Shown: positions 1 through 10,844, counted from the first letter of the stretch. The stretch is DNA of 64,000 nucleotides from Micropterix aruncella (GCA_944548615.1 OX155965.1:18658201-18722200); one strand, 5' to 3'. Notes: generated from the letters alone by a model not told the origin. Translations and numbers: made by a program.

Positions 1-631
1 AGGTTAGAATAATCAAAACAAAATGAAAATATAAAAAAATCTAAATCAAATCATTATGGTAAGTAAAATAATCGAAATGTCAAATAAGAATAAGGGAGAA
101 ACTAAAATAATTGAAAACAAATTTTCATTTAGCAATAATACATAAAATAGAATAAATAATAACTAATAATCTTAGTCAAACAAAATATTTACCAGTTTTT
201 ATATTAATTACACATAAACAATAAAGTTATGTGATATTAATTAACATTAAAAATTTTTTTTTTGAATACCTAGTGAGTTTTTTTGTTTTTATAAATTACT
301 GAAAATGAAAAAAAACGATGGAAATTAAGAATTAAGAAGTGAAATAAACAAACTAACGGTTTCTTAAAAGTGAATAAACAATTTCAAAAACTAAAAATTA
401 TTATAAAACGACATGTTAACATACACTTGGGAAATAAAACATAAGTACTACAAATCAAGATTATTAGGTATGTTAAAAACTATTAAGTCGTTTTATAAAA
501 TGTTAACTGTGAAACAAAATTGTTAAATAAACACAAACGATGCGAAAGTGGTTTTTCTGACCGAATTCACCGACCTAAACGTTTATCAAATTAGTCACTA
601 CTGACCGAATGTCTAAACTTGAATGACCGAC

Positions 632-692
632 ATACCATTCAGAGATATCCTAAATGACGGATTTCGTCATTTAGGATATCTCTGAATGGTAT
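632..692. repeat. Perfect 28-bp inverted repeat, 5-nt loop
   Basis: The arms are 632-659 and 665-692 and are perfectly complementary, with GATTT between them. The arm begins ATACCATTCAGAGATATC. Transcribed in either direction it would form a stable hairpin. It could be a tiny foldback element, the junction of an inverted duplication, or a small-RNA precursor; the sequence alone cannot decide. Confidence 0.9.
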
Positions 693-1529
693 TAATGAAA
701 AAACCGTCATAATCATTATGTAAAGGGTCCCCAAAACAAGCATTTGTGATTGTGAATATTTACGTGATTGGAGGTTTCAAATGATAGGCAATTGAAGCTC
801 TAATTGAAGGTGTATCATTCGTGCATGCCTCATTCGATTACTGAACTGTGTTGAGAAGTCGTGTCGCTCATAAATATAATTATTTTAAACGCAGTTGCGG
901 CATTTCTTGCAATACGTTTCTCACCTTGCGGTGAGAACCAGACATTGGTCCAAATTGAGATCAGTTTAGTCATGAAATTTGCAAAGAACTCTACAAGATC
1001 ATTGACAGCAAGTTATATTTTTTCATCATTTGCTTTCAATGCCGTAGTAATATTGACAATCGCTTTAGTTGCCTTAAGGATTTATTTATTATATTTATTT
1101 GTTTATTCTAACAGTAAAACCAAGGCATTGAAAAGTAAAATTAATAAAGATATCACCGTAATTATACAAAGAGAATGACACTTATAATACTAGCTATCAT
1201 ATAAGATAAATAATTAATAGCCTGCAATTTAAACGAGTGAGGGTTAGCGGTAGAAATATCAAAATCTGGTGCCATTGAGTGAATTTCACTTAAGCGCTGC
1301 AAAGCACGCGCCAACAAGTTCCACCTCGCAAGGTTAGTGCACGAGAATGGCTCCGCCAAAATATGGTGCGATCAAGCACGAAAATAATTATTTGGTACAA
1401 AATGAACCACCTTGGCTTGTGAGCTAGGGTAATCAGTTTTACCACGAATTAGATTCAAAACATAGGACATGGTCAACATTTCTCTTCTGAGACATAGAGA
1501 ATTATAGCCAATCATGCCTGTGATAAATG

Positions 1530-1565
1530 CATATCAGTTTACTCGTGCACGAGTAAACTGATATG
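1530..1565. repeat. Perfect 36-bp palindrome without a loop
   Basis: Each half is 18 bp, centred on GTGCAC, with the outer sequence CATATCAGTTTACTC. There is no spacer. The motif CTCGTGCACGAG makes the centre itself palindromic. It lies between the two diverged repeat copies of the first 1.9 kb. Confidence 0.9.
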
Positions 1566-1875
1566 TAACGAGTAAACAATGCACTCGTGAAATTTGCAAA
1601 TGACTACAAGATCATTGACGGAAAATCATATTTTTTATCATTTGCTGTCAATGCCGCAGTAATACTGGCAATCGCTTCAGTTGCCTAAAGTAAACGAACA
1701 TTATTCGCATCAATGAGTGTCAATCACGTAAACATTGACAATCGCAAGTGACCGTCTCGGGGATACTTAAGCCTGAGTATGCTACACATAATTTCATCCA
1801 AAACAACGAACGTTATTCACCACACTAATATAATAGAATTTAGGTATTTTTCAATGATGAAACTGTGGCACTTAC

Positions 1876-2027
1876 TAATCTTTCTCCGGATAGCACTTCC
1901 AGCAATTTGATAAGCATCTTCCCGTCGCGCATGTCCACGTACAGGTCGCCGATGCGGCACCCGACGCGCACCAAATGTGAATTGACCCATTTTTGGAAGG
2001 TTTTCTTTTGTACACTCTCCCGTTCAT
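1876..2027 (-). CDS. beta-Spec: Beta-spectrin, second coding exon (start of CH1 actin-binding domain)
   Basis: Beta-spectrin is the membrane-skeleton protein that crosslinks actin and pairs with alpha-spectrin. This 152-nt exon follows a polypyrimidine tract and CAG acceptor (intron ends at 2028) and is followed by the donor GTAAGT (1875-1870). With one G from the previous exon it reads [19 protein letters not shown], then [20 protein letters not shown], ending LSGERL. This is the highly conserved beginning of the first CH domain, with the W-N-S-H-L helix and the [19 protein letters not shown] core. The exon ends in phase 0, where the family continues with a proline-lysine-proline segment. 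The frame continues open past the donor for a few codons, but that is intron. Both splice sites and all residues look functional. Confidence 0.96.
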
Positions 2028-2093
2028 CTGCAAAAAAAAAAGAAGAAAATAATGTAAACGTTGTCTGCAAAAGAGGCGTTATCTCAAAAAGAG

Positions 2094-2293
2094 NNNNNNN
2101 NNNNNNNNNNNNNNNNNNNNNNNNNNNNNNNNNNNNNNNNNNNNNNNNNNNNNNNNNNNNNNNNNNNNNNNNNNNNNNNNNNNNNNNNNNNNNNNNNNNN
2201 NNNNNNNNNNNNNNNNNNNNNNNNNNNNNNNNNNNNNNNNNNNNNNNNNNNNNNNNNNNNNNNNNNNNNNNNNNNNNNNNNNNNNNNNNNNNN
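2094..2293. other. Assembly gap, 200 N
   Basis: Exactly 200 unknown bases lie 66 bp upstream (in transcription sense) of the CH exon acceptor, within the intron. The round number suggests a scaffold placeholder, so the real length is unknown. Confidence 0.99.
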
Positions 2294-3639
2294 TTTTTCA
2301 ACATTTTTATTAAAAGTTGCTTACTTTCTCCTACTGATTCACAACTCACCCTGTATAGTAAAAACAAGTTTTATTTGATGGGTAATATTATAAAACAACC
2401 TATTATCTTTACCTACATAATTTGATTTATTTTCTTGAGTTTTGGAGCCATTGCATCGCATGCGGTTACGAAAAATGGTGCAAGCGGCATTGCGGCGATA
2501 CGTTTTCGCTGCCGCTCGCGAAACATTGTAATGTATGGAGTCGGTGTGAGTAGCGCTATTTAAAATGGCGAGAGGGGTTATTTTGCAGTAAATATCATAT
2601 ACCGCGCGGTAAAATCGCGATGGTTTGACCTTGAAGCGAGCAAAAAATTGGGGCGGGTTCAGTCAACGTGAAAATGTCGACATGAGTTTTACGTGAAATA
2701 TCACGATCTCCAATTTCTTTGGGGGTTTAGCCGAAGAAATACAAGTCATTGTTTCGATATTAAAACTTAATGTGATACTTTTATCTATATAAAACACACA
2801 CCGCCTCCACGTTTTCTCTTACTCCACGGATTCCATTTCAATAACTCGCTTGTGTCACTCCAAGACTTTCCCGGCAAACAGACACCCCCCCCCCCCACCC
2901 CTTGCGCCAAAGCCCGCGAGTATATTAGGGGCAGTCCACACATTACGTAATCACCGAGGGGGGTTAAAGCTGAAGCTTACGCTTAACCCTACAACCGCGG
3001 GTGATTTTCCGATCGATTTCGTCTACATTCTACGATCAGGTCGTAACTTGTCCGTTCCCGTTAGGCCTACGACTCGAGAACGTAGAAAATGCGACTCTCG
3101 ATGTTACATAGCAAAAGAAAAAGATTCAACGGGGTAAATAGCGGAAATACAGAAATTATATGCAACGCGATAATAGCGTTACAAAATCGTATGGAGAGAG
3201 CTGAACGCTCGGCGAGCGTCTCCCGCGGTTGGAGGGTTTATTACGGGGGGGGGGGGGGGGGTTCCCGTCTGGATTAACGTAATCAACTATGGTCACCGTA
3301 TCAAGCTTTTTTTGTCTAAACCTGCACGGAAATACCGCAGTGCCGCGCCGAAGATACCACCCCCGCACGCGCGATGTACGTAAATAGGGTATCGTCTCCA
3401 GTGAATGAACCCTTAAGGGGAACCCTTAACTTCAAAAAATCTACCTAAACGATGTCGGTGCCAAGCTATTTACATACGTCCTCTAATGTCATTGTTAATA
3501 ATTAAAAATTATTCAATTATTTCGTTTTCTTAGATGTTTTGTTTAGTTTTCGAAATATTTAACAACTTATCAAAAAAAGACCTCAAAACATTAGTTAATG
3601 AACGGTAGAGCGGACATAACAATATATGATCGTTCTTTC

Positions 3640-4320
3640 AGACGTGGATGAGCGTAGAAGAGACTTGGGACAAGACAATCCACTATCTAGTTCACCAGCA
3701 AACCGATAGAGACCGACGCCTTACGGCGAGGCACCGTGGAAAAGGTACCCAGTGGGCAGCCACACCACCTAACTACCAGTTTTGGCAGGATAATCATTCG
3801 TCTGGAATTAACCTTCAGGATACCTCCGTCCTCCTGACTGGTTACGGGTCCGAAGTCGCTTACGCGACCTGTACCTGTTGTATTACAGCGGTAATTCAGT
3901 TGGTATTTATCGCGGACCTGGGCGTTCTTTGCCCGTAGTGCCACACGAGACCGAGTGGCCCAAAATCATTTCAAGAGTAGCATCACAACAGGCCAACATC
4001 CACCCCGCTGCTTAGGAAACAGTGTATTTCCATAGTCTCCAGGCCCCTTCAGCAATTAGTCAGAATCCACAACCGATTGGCTTCAACGACCGGCGCGCAA
4101 ACCGCCCAGTGGCGCCGGGATGCAATCCCGCCGGGAGAAACCGGTCCACCAGCTCTGAGGCCTGAGACACGGGAGTCTTACCCGGGATGGCCTTCCACTC
4201 GAAGAGGCTTCTGAATAGGAGCTGAATCGTGAGTTGAGCCGATCCGAGAACAAACTGGATTTTGTGGCCCAAGCTGCACGAAACCGTTCACCACCACCAG
4301 TTAATGAACAGCAATTTTCT
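3640..4320 (-). repeat. GC-rich dispersed repeat, copy 1
   Basis: One of five copies of an unidentified 500-600 bp GC-rich repeat (others near 15540, 19905, 36120 and 59560). Taking the 36-kb copy as plus, this one is minus. Shared landmarks include CTCTTCG near one end, a CAATCGGTTGTG-like stretch, a CTGGAGACTATGG-type stretch and CCTTACGGCGAGGCACCG. In this copy and the 36-kb copy the frame reading GHKIxFVLGSxQLTIQLLFR stays open for about 65 codons, but not in the others, so coding is doubtful. Confidence 0.7.
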
Positions 4321-4375
4321 GTAATGGGTTCACGATTCTTCCCTTTTCCGCAAATTCGGTTGAGTACGTAATCCT

Positions 4376-4393
4376 GGGGGGGGGGGGGGGGGG
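4376..4393 (+). repeat. G homopolymer tract
   Basis: An uninterrupted run of about 18 G, followed 39 bp on by a second run of 11. With the run at 3246 this makes the element strongly G-quadruplex-capable on the plus strand. Homopolymer lengths in draft assemblies are unreliable. Confidence 0.85.
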
Positions 4394-4864
4394 AGGCCGC
4401 TGATTACGTCTGTTTACATGGGGTAGGTGGAGGGGGGGGGGGCGTAAAGCCAAAAAACGTGATTACGTAATATGTGGACTTTTTGACAGTGCGCCGTAGA
4501 CCATTTTCAGAGTGGACTTATTCAAGCGTTCACGGAGTGACCAGCCGTCGTTATTTGAATAATCGAAAAACAAAAGAGTTACGAAACGTAAATCATAATA
4601 ATAAATACGACCAGTCCACCGGTTTGGGAATATCACGATAAAAACCGATTTTTCACCGTGAATACTACTATAGCTAAGTTGCCTGTCTCTGACGTCTTGT
4701 GTAAACTTGAAAATGAAATTACGCGGTACCCACGCGTAGGTAAAATTGCATAACATAAGAAGCCACGCAACTTTTATTAAAGCGTATTTTTAACACAACC
4801 GACACAATTTTATAAGTCTTCCGGGTATGACCTTCCACTTTAGCCGATTTCTCACCGCTTTCTG

Positions 4865-5240
4865 TAAAAGTTGTGAATTTGAATCAATTTTTCAACTTAA
4901 TGATTGAATTTCTCGGCACCTAATAATTTCCGGTCAGAGCCGAGCTAATGTCATTCGACATGAAACTTTATGGGCTTCAGAATATTACATTCCACTTTCG
5001 CATTTTCGAAAAACTCAAAGAGCTGCATTTCTACATCTTTCTTAAGGGGGTTGAAAAGGGTAGCGGAGAATGATTTTTGTAAAATACAATGGAACCTCTC
5101 ATAACGGACACCTGTCATAACGAGTATTTCACAATAATTCCTCATAACGAGTATTCGCACCGAATGTTTCGCTTAACGAAGAGTCTGGAACGACTTATGC
5201 TCGTTATGAAAGGTTCCACTGTAATATATAGTCAGTACCT
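4865..5240 (+). repeat. Dispersed repeat interrupted by a pogo-like MITE
   Basis: Matches 9045-9290: both contain a GTGAATTTnAATC start, CGGCACCTAAT-type and TTCGAAAAACTC segments, and end GTAAAATA...ATAGTCAGTA. The second copy lacks the 137 bp present here at 5087-5223. Confidence 0.8.
5087..5221. mobile_element. Pogo/Tigger-like MITE, 135 bp, TA target duplication
   Basis: The ends are inverted: CAATGGAACCTCTCATAACG on the left and CGTTATGAAAGGTTCCACTG on the right. TA flanks both sides (5085-5086 and 5222-5223). The TIR resembles pogo/Tigger elements, which begin CAGT-G-ACCTC and duplicate TA. The uninterrupted paralogue at about 9262 reads TGTAAAATAATATGTAGTC, giving a natural empty site with a single TA. 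No coding capacity. Confidence 0.85.
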
Positions 5241-5269
5241 ATTTGTCCCCTTGTTTTAACCGGTTATTT

Positions 5270-5515
5270 AACCGCCTACTCATACGCCCATAAGCACTCG
5301 CTGCAAATAACGCTGACCTGTATACCATACCTAAGTGGTCTAAATGCCATGAGTTCCTCCTAAATCCCTCTAAAACACAAGCGATCATCATCGGTGAGAC
5401 AGAAACGTTACGTATAGCAAGCAGTTGAAGAGCCTTGGTGTCCATTTTAACCAGAATCGGCCCTGGCAGCACCATATTAGGGATATGAGAGGAAAGCTCT
5501 TCAGTCGATTTCATT
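5270..5515 (+). pseudogene. LINE reverse transcriptase fragment (motif D to thumb), broken
   Basis: Plus-strand translation gives WSKCHEFLLNPSKTQAIIIG, the conserved region after the catalytic FADD box of APE-type non-LTR reverse transcriptases, then a stop. A second frame gives RPWQHHIRDMRGKLFSRFHS, the thumb segment that normally follows. Frame shifts and stops show that it is dead. It runs directly into the 41-bp minisatellite, whose first unit reuses the ATTCGCTGGACCAAGTGAAT sequence of this fragment. Confidence 0.7.
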
Positions 5516-6533
5516 CGCTGGACCAAGTGAATTTAGCACCAATAGAGCTCGATATTCGCTTGACGAAGTGAATGTAGCACCAATACAGCTCTATATTCGC
5601 TGGACTAAATGATTGTAGCAACAATAGAGCTCTATATTTGTTGGACCAAGTGAATTTAGCACCAATAGAGCTCGATATTCGCTTGACCAAGTAAATGTAG
5701 CACCAATACAGCTCTATATTCGCTGGACTAAATGATTGTAGCAACAATAGAGCTCTATATTTGTTGGACCAAGTGAATTTAGCACCAATAGAGCTCGATA
5801 TTCGCTTGACCAAGTGAATGTAGCACCAATACAGCTCTATATTCGCTGGACTAAATGATTGTAGCAACAATAGAGCTCTATATTTGTTGGACCAAGTGAA
5901 TTTAGCACCAATAGAGCTCGATATTCGCTTGACCAAGTGAATGTAGCACCAATACAGCTCTATATTCGCTGGACTAAATGATTGTAGCAACAATAGAGCT
6001 CTATATTTGTTGGACCAAGTGAATTTAGCACCAATAGAGCTCGATATTCGCTTGACCAAGTAAATGTAGCACCAATACAGCTCTATATTCGCTGGACTAA
6101 ATGATTGTAGCAACAATAGAGCTCTATATTTGTTGGACCAAGTGAATTTAGCACCAATAGAGCTCGATATTCGCTTGACCAAGTGAATGTAGCACCAATA
6201 CAGCTCTATATTCGCTGGACTAAATGATTGTAGCAACAATAGAGCTCTATATTTGTTGGACCAAGTGAATTTAGCACCAATAGAGCTCGATATTCGCTTG
6301 ACCAAGTGAATGTAGCACCAATACAGCTCTATATTCGCTGGACTAAATGATTGTAGCAACAATAGAGCTCTATATTTGTTGGACCAAGTGAATTTAGCAC
6401 CAATAGAGCTCGATATTCGCTTGACCAAGTAAATGTAGCACCAATACAGCTCTATATTCGCTGGACTAAATGATTGTAGCAACAATAGAGCTCTATATTT
6501 GTTGGACCAAGTGAATTTAGCACAAATAGAGCT
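5511..6533. repeat. Hierarchical minisatellite (41-bp monomer, 123-bp trimer, 369-bp super-repeat)
   Basis: About 25 monomers of 41 bp, each containing an AGCACCAATAGAGCTC-like core, are arranged as trimers of three distinct monomers with a 123-bp period. At one site the trimers vary between AAGTAAATG and AAGTGAATG in the order G, A, G, G, A, G, G, A, so the A form recurs every three trimers (369 bp). Because 123 is divisible by 3, the minus strand stays open for 324 codons as a 41-residue repeat. That frame has no independent sign of being a gene. Trimers are almost identical, indicating recent amplification. Confidence 0.95.
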
Positions 6534-6554
6534 CAGAAGGCCAATGTCAAAAGA

Positions 6555-7195
6555 TCAAATTCAAAAAAAGAAGGAGGTTATCAATTCGGTTGCATCTTTT
6601 TTTTTTAAGTTTGTTATCTCAGAATTCTGTAATTTATAAACCGATTTGGAAAATTCTTTTTTTATTTGAAAGGATATACTTCCAGATTGGTTCCATTTTT
6701 ATCAAAATCCTGTTCTGATGATGGGATCCATGAGGAATTGAGAGAACTCCTAAAATATTATCATATGAAGTTGAAAATTTAGATGTTGGTTGACAATTCG
6801 TTTTTTATGGTAAGAATGACCTGATTCTTCTCCCAGGGTTGGCTCCCGACGAGAAGACTCATCAACGGTCAACAGCACAGACACGAAGTTTGTATACGCA
6901 TTCAGTTATGTTAGCCCTTTCTAAATTCCTCCATGACACGGCTGCTGCACTCAGGGTTGGCTCCCTACTAGGGGACTCCTCAACGGTCAACAACACAGAC
7001 ACGAAATGTTGTATATGCATTTAATTACGACAGCCCGTTCTAAATTTTACCAAGACACGACTACGGCACCCAGGGTTGGCTTCTAACGAGAGAACTCCTC
7101 AATGGTCAATAGCACAACCAAGAAATTTTGTATACACATTACATTATGATAGCTCGTTCTAAGTTTCAACATAAAATGGCTGCTGCACTTAAAAC
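6555..7195 (+). repeat. Dispersed element with 118-119 bp internal tandem units, copy A
   Basis: A lead segment (AAAAAAAGAAGGAGGTTATC onward, with GATGGGATCCATGAGGAATT) is followed by tandem units, each with a CAGGGTTGGCT-C-GACGAG and GGTCAACAGCACAGACACGA core, starting near 6834, 6952 and 7071. Related copies are at 29440-30060 (inverted), 50840-51290, 55615-55745 and 62690-63190. No coding frame is conserved. The family type is not recognised. Confidence 0.8.
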
Positions 7196-7574
7196 AATTG
7201 AAGCCGGTTATTTTTTTGTTAAAATTTTGAATTATTTATCGTAGATATCATCCTGTCACCGTACTTACGATAAAGTAATACATTTACTACGCCAGAAATA
7301 GAACAAGGAGAATAACGAAGGGGCTATAAAAGCGGCAGTCAATTTTATTACTGCCTCGCCGCCCTTATACTGCAAAACCCGGTCGCGAAACTTTGTCACA
7401 ACTCGGTCGACATTATGCTTTCAAGGAGAACTCGATTATAGATAGAATAAGGGCATTACTCTAAGATCTCTGAATAGCAATAGCTACCTATATGTACCGT
7501 GGTATGATTCTTGCTATTGAGGGTGGTAGCAGCGTGTACGGGGAGATGGTAAATCTAATCAGACGTATATTAAT

Positions 7575-7700
7575 TTGCACCCTAGAACGGGCTAGTTTTA
7601 GTTGGGTGACAGAATCAAATAAGCATAAGGTTGAGATTTGCCAATTCGTTTCCCTGTTATTTTTGTAAGCAAAATCAATGATTAATAGTATTTAATTCTA
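7575..7700 (+). repeat. Dispersed repeat segment (CACCCTAGAACGGGCTAG family)
   Basis: Shared with 58592-58720 (same strand) and about 11430-11560 (opposite strand). All three carry CTAG-ACGGGCTAG or its relative, GTTGGGTGACAGAA-C-AATAAGCA and a poorly conserved A-rich tail. The A-rich ends suggest the 3' end of a retroelement, but no protein is encoded here. Confidence 0.6.
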
Positions 7701-7904
7701 AAATATATAAATTGTTTAATTAATTAACCTTTAAGTAGTTACTCAATGTAACAAAGAATGATATATAGTAAATTACTCCAAACATTATTTCAATTAACAA
7801 ACGAACGAACACCACACTTCTAATTCGGTTTAAGAGTTTAGGAGTTATGGTGGAATAAAGAAACGGAAAACGTACATAGATGAATCTTGAACACATTACA
7901 CTCC

Positions 7905-8180
7905 TATTTTGTTGGGCAGTCGTGTAAAAACAAATGCAGGACTTTCACGTGGTATTGTTTCTGTGATACAGTGGGTACCTACACATAAGAAGGCATACAC
8001 GCAAACGTTCAGCCACATAAACACACCCAGAGATATTTTCCATAAATCGCTTTTTTTAATTCCCAGGACCTCAAAACGTGGAGATCCGGGGACAACTAGA
8101 ATTCTAAATTTTGCTCGAAAACAAGACTTACCCTATTTACATACTTTATGTAACACGATGTATTTTTTTTTTTTTTGGAA
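7905..8180 (+). repeat. Dispersed repeat, copy 1 (partner at 10845-11055)
   Basis: Both copies contain a GATACAGTG-GTAC stretch, a CCAGGA block and ATTCTAAATTTTG-TCGAA followed by CCCTATTTACATA and GTAACACGAT. They differ by many substitutions and indels, so they are old. No protein is recognised. Confidence 0.6.
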
Positions 8181-8529
8181 AGTAAGTAAGTGAGCTCACA
8201 TTGCTCAAATAGAGAAAAATTTGTAGACTAGTCTGGTCACGTTTAATAGTAGGATTAGAAGATTGGACTGACAGTAAATACCATCTCCTGCATGGTAAAA
8301 TACCAGGTCGATCAGGTTCTCCTAAGCTTTCTATCGTATTGACCCGCATACAGCCGACATCTTCGTATTCGTGCGGGCTTATTTTGAGAGTAAATATTTT
8401 TACTGTGTGGTCAAGGCGAGCGAGGGAAGACTGGAAGAGGCTTACGTCCGTGAAATTGGCTTGATTCAAATCATAATTTGAAAGATCAAATTGCCAAATC
8501 ATATGATATGATGTCAATATATGAGTCCG

Positions 8530-8975
8530 AATAATTTGGACAAATTTATTGACATCTTGTCAAGCCATACGATATGGTAGCTCCACAAGGTCTATCCTTC
8601 CAACGAGGGTATTTTTCAACAGGATCTCGCCCCATGCCATTCTTCCCAAAAAGTGAAACAGTATTTCACACAGAACCAAATTACTGTCTTGAATGGCCCG
8701 GAAACTCCCCCGATCTCAACCCGATCGAAAACCTCTGGGCCATTTGCAAAAAACGGCTCTCCAAGATGTATTGTTAAACGAAAACCAAGATGGTCAGTGC
8801 AGTAATTCAAGTCTATTTTCACGACGATGAACTTGAAAGGAAGCTGTCAAAACAAGAGTGAAAGGTGTTATCAACGAAAAAGGAGGACACATTCTATATT
8901 AAAACTAACAATCTATAACTACCACTACTGTTTTTGTATGTTTATGTCCAATAAAGCACTTTTCGAAGAAAAATA
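8530..8975 (+). pseudogene. Tc1-like transposase C-terminal remnant, copy 1
   Basis: Tc1 transposases cut and paste DNA with a DDE catalytic triad. Plus-strand frames read ATTTTTCAACAGGATCTCGC (F-Q-Q-D-L), corresponding to the second-Asp region, then EWPGNSPDLNPIENLWAICK, the conserved segment holding the final acidic residue. A stop follows soon after, and the upstream half is frame-shifted. Sister remnants are at 15115-15475 (minus) and 40465-42110 (plus). Confidence 0.85.
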
Positions 8976-9044
8976 CTCTGTTCCAATTAATTCGCACGGT
9001 ACTGTATATTTCAAATTGTCAGCGGTTCTCAGCAATTCAGTCAG

Positions 9045-9290
9045 TTGTGAATTTCAATCGATTTTTCAACATAAGGGTTGAATTTATTGGCACCTAATTT
9101 CCGGTTTGAACAAGTCATTCGACCTTAAATTTTATGAGCTTTCAGAATATTACTACGTTCTACTATTGATTTTCTCGCCGTTTTCGAAAAACTCCAAAAC
9201 TGTATGTCTACATGTTCATAAGGGGTTTAAAAGGGAAGGTTGAGGAATTATTTTTGTAAAATAATATGTAGTCAGTATTTATCCACTTGT
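9045..9290 (+). repeat. Dispersed repeat, uninterrupted copy
   Basis: Homologous to 4865-5240 but without the pogo-like MITE, so it serves as the empty site. It lies directly after the Tc1 remnant. Confidence 0.75.
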
Positions 9291-10844
9291 TTTAAAGGAC
9301 AGGTGTGCTAAAGTTTCAATGATGTCGGATACAAACTGTGGATTTGTAAATATAATATACAAATAGCGTTTTTCATATAAAGGGTTACTTTTATTGGCGA
9401 GCACCAGACAAGATGGTGATTCTACTACACATGGGACTAAACCAAAAGAAAAATAGTTTTTTAGACTTATTTAAATACAGTTTTCTCATTTTTTTAAAAG
9501 TTTTATGTACAGAATCATCCGCTGGACATAAAATTTGAGGGCTGACGGCCCGAAAACTACCTATTATAGATGCAGGAAGTACGAAGGTTGTCAGCAATTC
9601 CGTTTGCTAGGCTGTCACTCTCCAAAAACCCTTGTAAAATGATCGACTCGAAAGTGGCACACACGGCAAAAACAAACGCCAAGAGGTATTCCCCTAACCA
9701 GTGAGATATTCCGTGGCTGGCTTGCAAACGTCCAAGTAATAATTTCTAAGAGTAAAATATATTAGGGGCGATTTGGCCCAATTTTGAATTCCCCTGTCGA
9801 TCTGTGAATTTAACAGTTTTGACCTTTTTTATACAGCAAATAGTATAACAGTTTTTTTCGATATAAGTCTTACTTAAATCTCCTAATTACTGATCATGAA
9901 GCCACTCTTCGTCAGTTTGCTCATTTTTTCTGAATTTTACGATTTAATTACACAAAAGTAAAGTTTGATTCCAATGCAGTAATTTTCCGAATTATAAGGG
10001 AAAAATACTAACAAACATCAGTAATAAAATGATAGTTTAAAAATAAACAAAAAACACTAAAGAGAAAAAATATTAACCACTCTGTTCTCACTGTTTACCC
10101 CGTAAGGGACTTAGTGCAAGTCATGTTTGTAAATAACTACATTAAGAGGCCGTGGCGGCCAAAAGCTATATGAAGCATCATTTTGTGGCCTGGTTGTGAG
10201 AACACGAAAAAGAATTTTAATACAATTATGCCGAATTTTAAATTTTTTTGCCAAAACGAAATTGGTAAATTATTTCCATATTAATTGTAAATTATCTTTA
10301 TTCTGTCACTGTTTTCCAAAAAAATAAAAAAGAGCGAGATTTGTCTTCAGTTTTTGAAAAACCTAGAGATGATTCTCAATATTAAAAAACACTATTTACA
10401 CCAGCGTATGGTCTATTTGCATAGTACAAAGACAGTTTTAGGAACTTCCATACAAAAAATATAAGAAAAAAATGTTTGAAATTACGTAATTTCCAGAAAT
10501 GTTATGGCCAAACATTATTTTTTTTATATTTATTAAAGATACTTTTAAGTGATAAACACTGATCTTAAGTTATTTTACTATTGTAATCTAATTTTTACCT
10601 AATAAAAAACTATTAATTTGATAATTTATTATATTATAATTGAAAAGCCAAATCGACTATATTAGACGACGAGCGAAGCCGAAATCGTCATTCGTAATTG
10701 GCCACTGCCAACGGTGGGACGTATTCCCTTGTCGCCGCGGTATACCTATACATCTTTATGTATATATCGAAAGCGCGCGGGCGCGTGGCATTGCAAAAAT
10801 ACTTAAATTTTTAGTCGCGTCAACTCGGAAGTGAGCCTTAATTG
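9291..10844. other. AT-rich intronic DNA, no feature recognised
   Basis: No coding frame, inverted repeat or shared repeat was recognised. A short GC-richer patch at 10660-10800 contains GCGCGCGGGCGCG but has no supported product. Confidence 0.5.

Larger units (their letters stand above)
1..1875. other. Intronic AT-rich DNA downstream of the spectrin CH exon
   Basis: No coding exon is recognisable on either strand; the next expected CH-domain exon of beta-spectrin lies outside the window. Two stretches (about 965-1090 and 1570-1690) are diverged copies of each other, both containing a CATTTGCT-TCAATGCCG-GTAATA pattern, so this is probably old repeat DNA. A hydrophobic frame at 861-1178 overlaps the first copy and is not supported by the second, which carries stops. 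Two palindromes are listed separately. Confidence 0.6.
2933..4480. mobile_element. TIR-bounded composite element with G tracts
   Basis: The ends are inverted copies, 21 of 22 bp identical, of AGTCCACAnATTACGTAATC (2933-2954 and 4459-4480). G runs lie near both ends (2967-2972; 4376-4393; 4432-4442) and at 3246-3262. Inside are a segment shared with 13590-13880 (2990-3260) and one copy of the GC-rich repeat family (3640-4320). No transposase frame is visible, so it is a non-autonomous element or a TIR pair that later collected insertions. A related end motif, CGTCCATTAATTACGTGAG, occurs at 31773. Confidence 0.6.

Noticed and set aside
861..1178. 105-codon hydrophobic frame that could be a small membrane protein
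   Set aside because: It overlaps a repeat whose second copy at 1570-1690 has stops, and there is no conserved motif.
2037..2367. Extension of the spectrin frame through the N gap
   Set aside because: A clear polypyrimidine tract and CAG acceptor precede the exon, and the frame beyond is only open because N bases were translated.
5511..6485. 324-codon minus-strand frame with a 41-residue repeat
   Set aside because: The frame stays open only because the 123-bp trimer is a multiple of three; it has no start context, no other exon and no recognisable fold.
5511..6533. Regular 41-bp spacing suggested a CRISPR-like array
   Set aside because: There are no unique spacers, the units are contiguous, and the window is a eukaryotic genome.
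7325..7400. TATA-like GGGCTATAAAAGCGGC as a gene promoter
   Set aside because: No coding exon, LTR pair or other gene evidence follows on either side.
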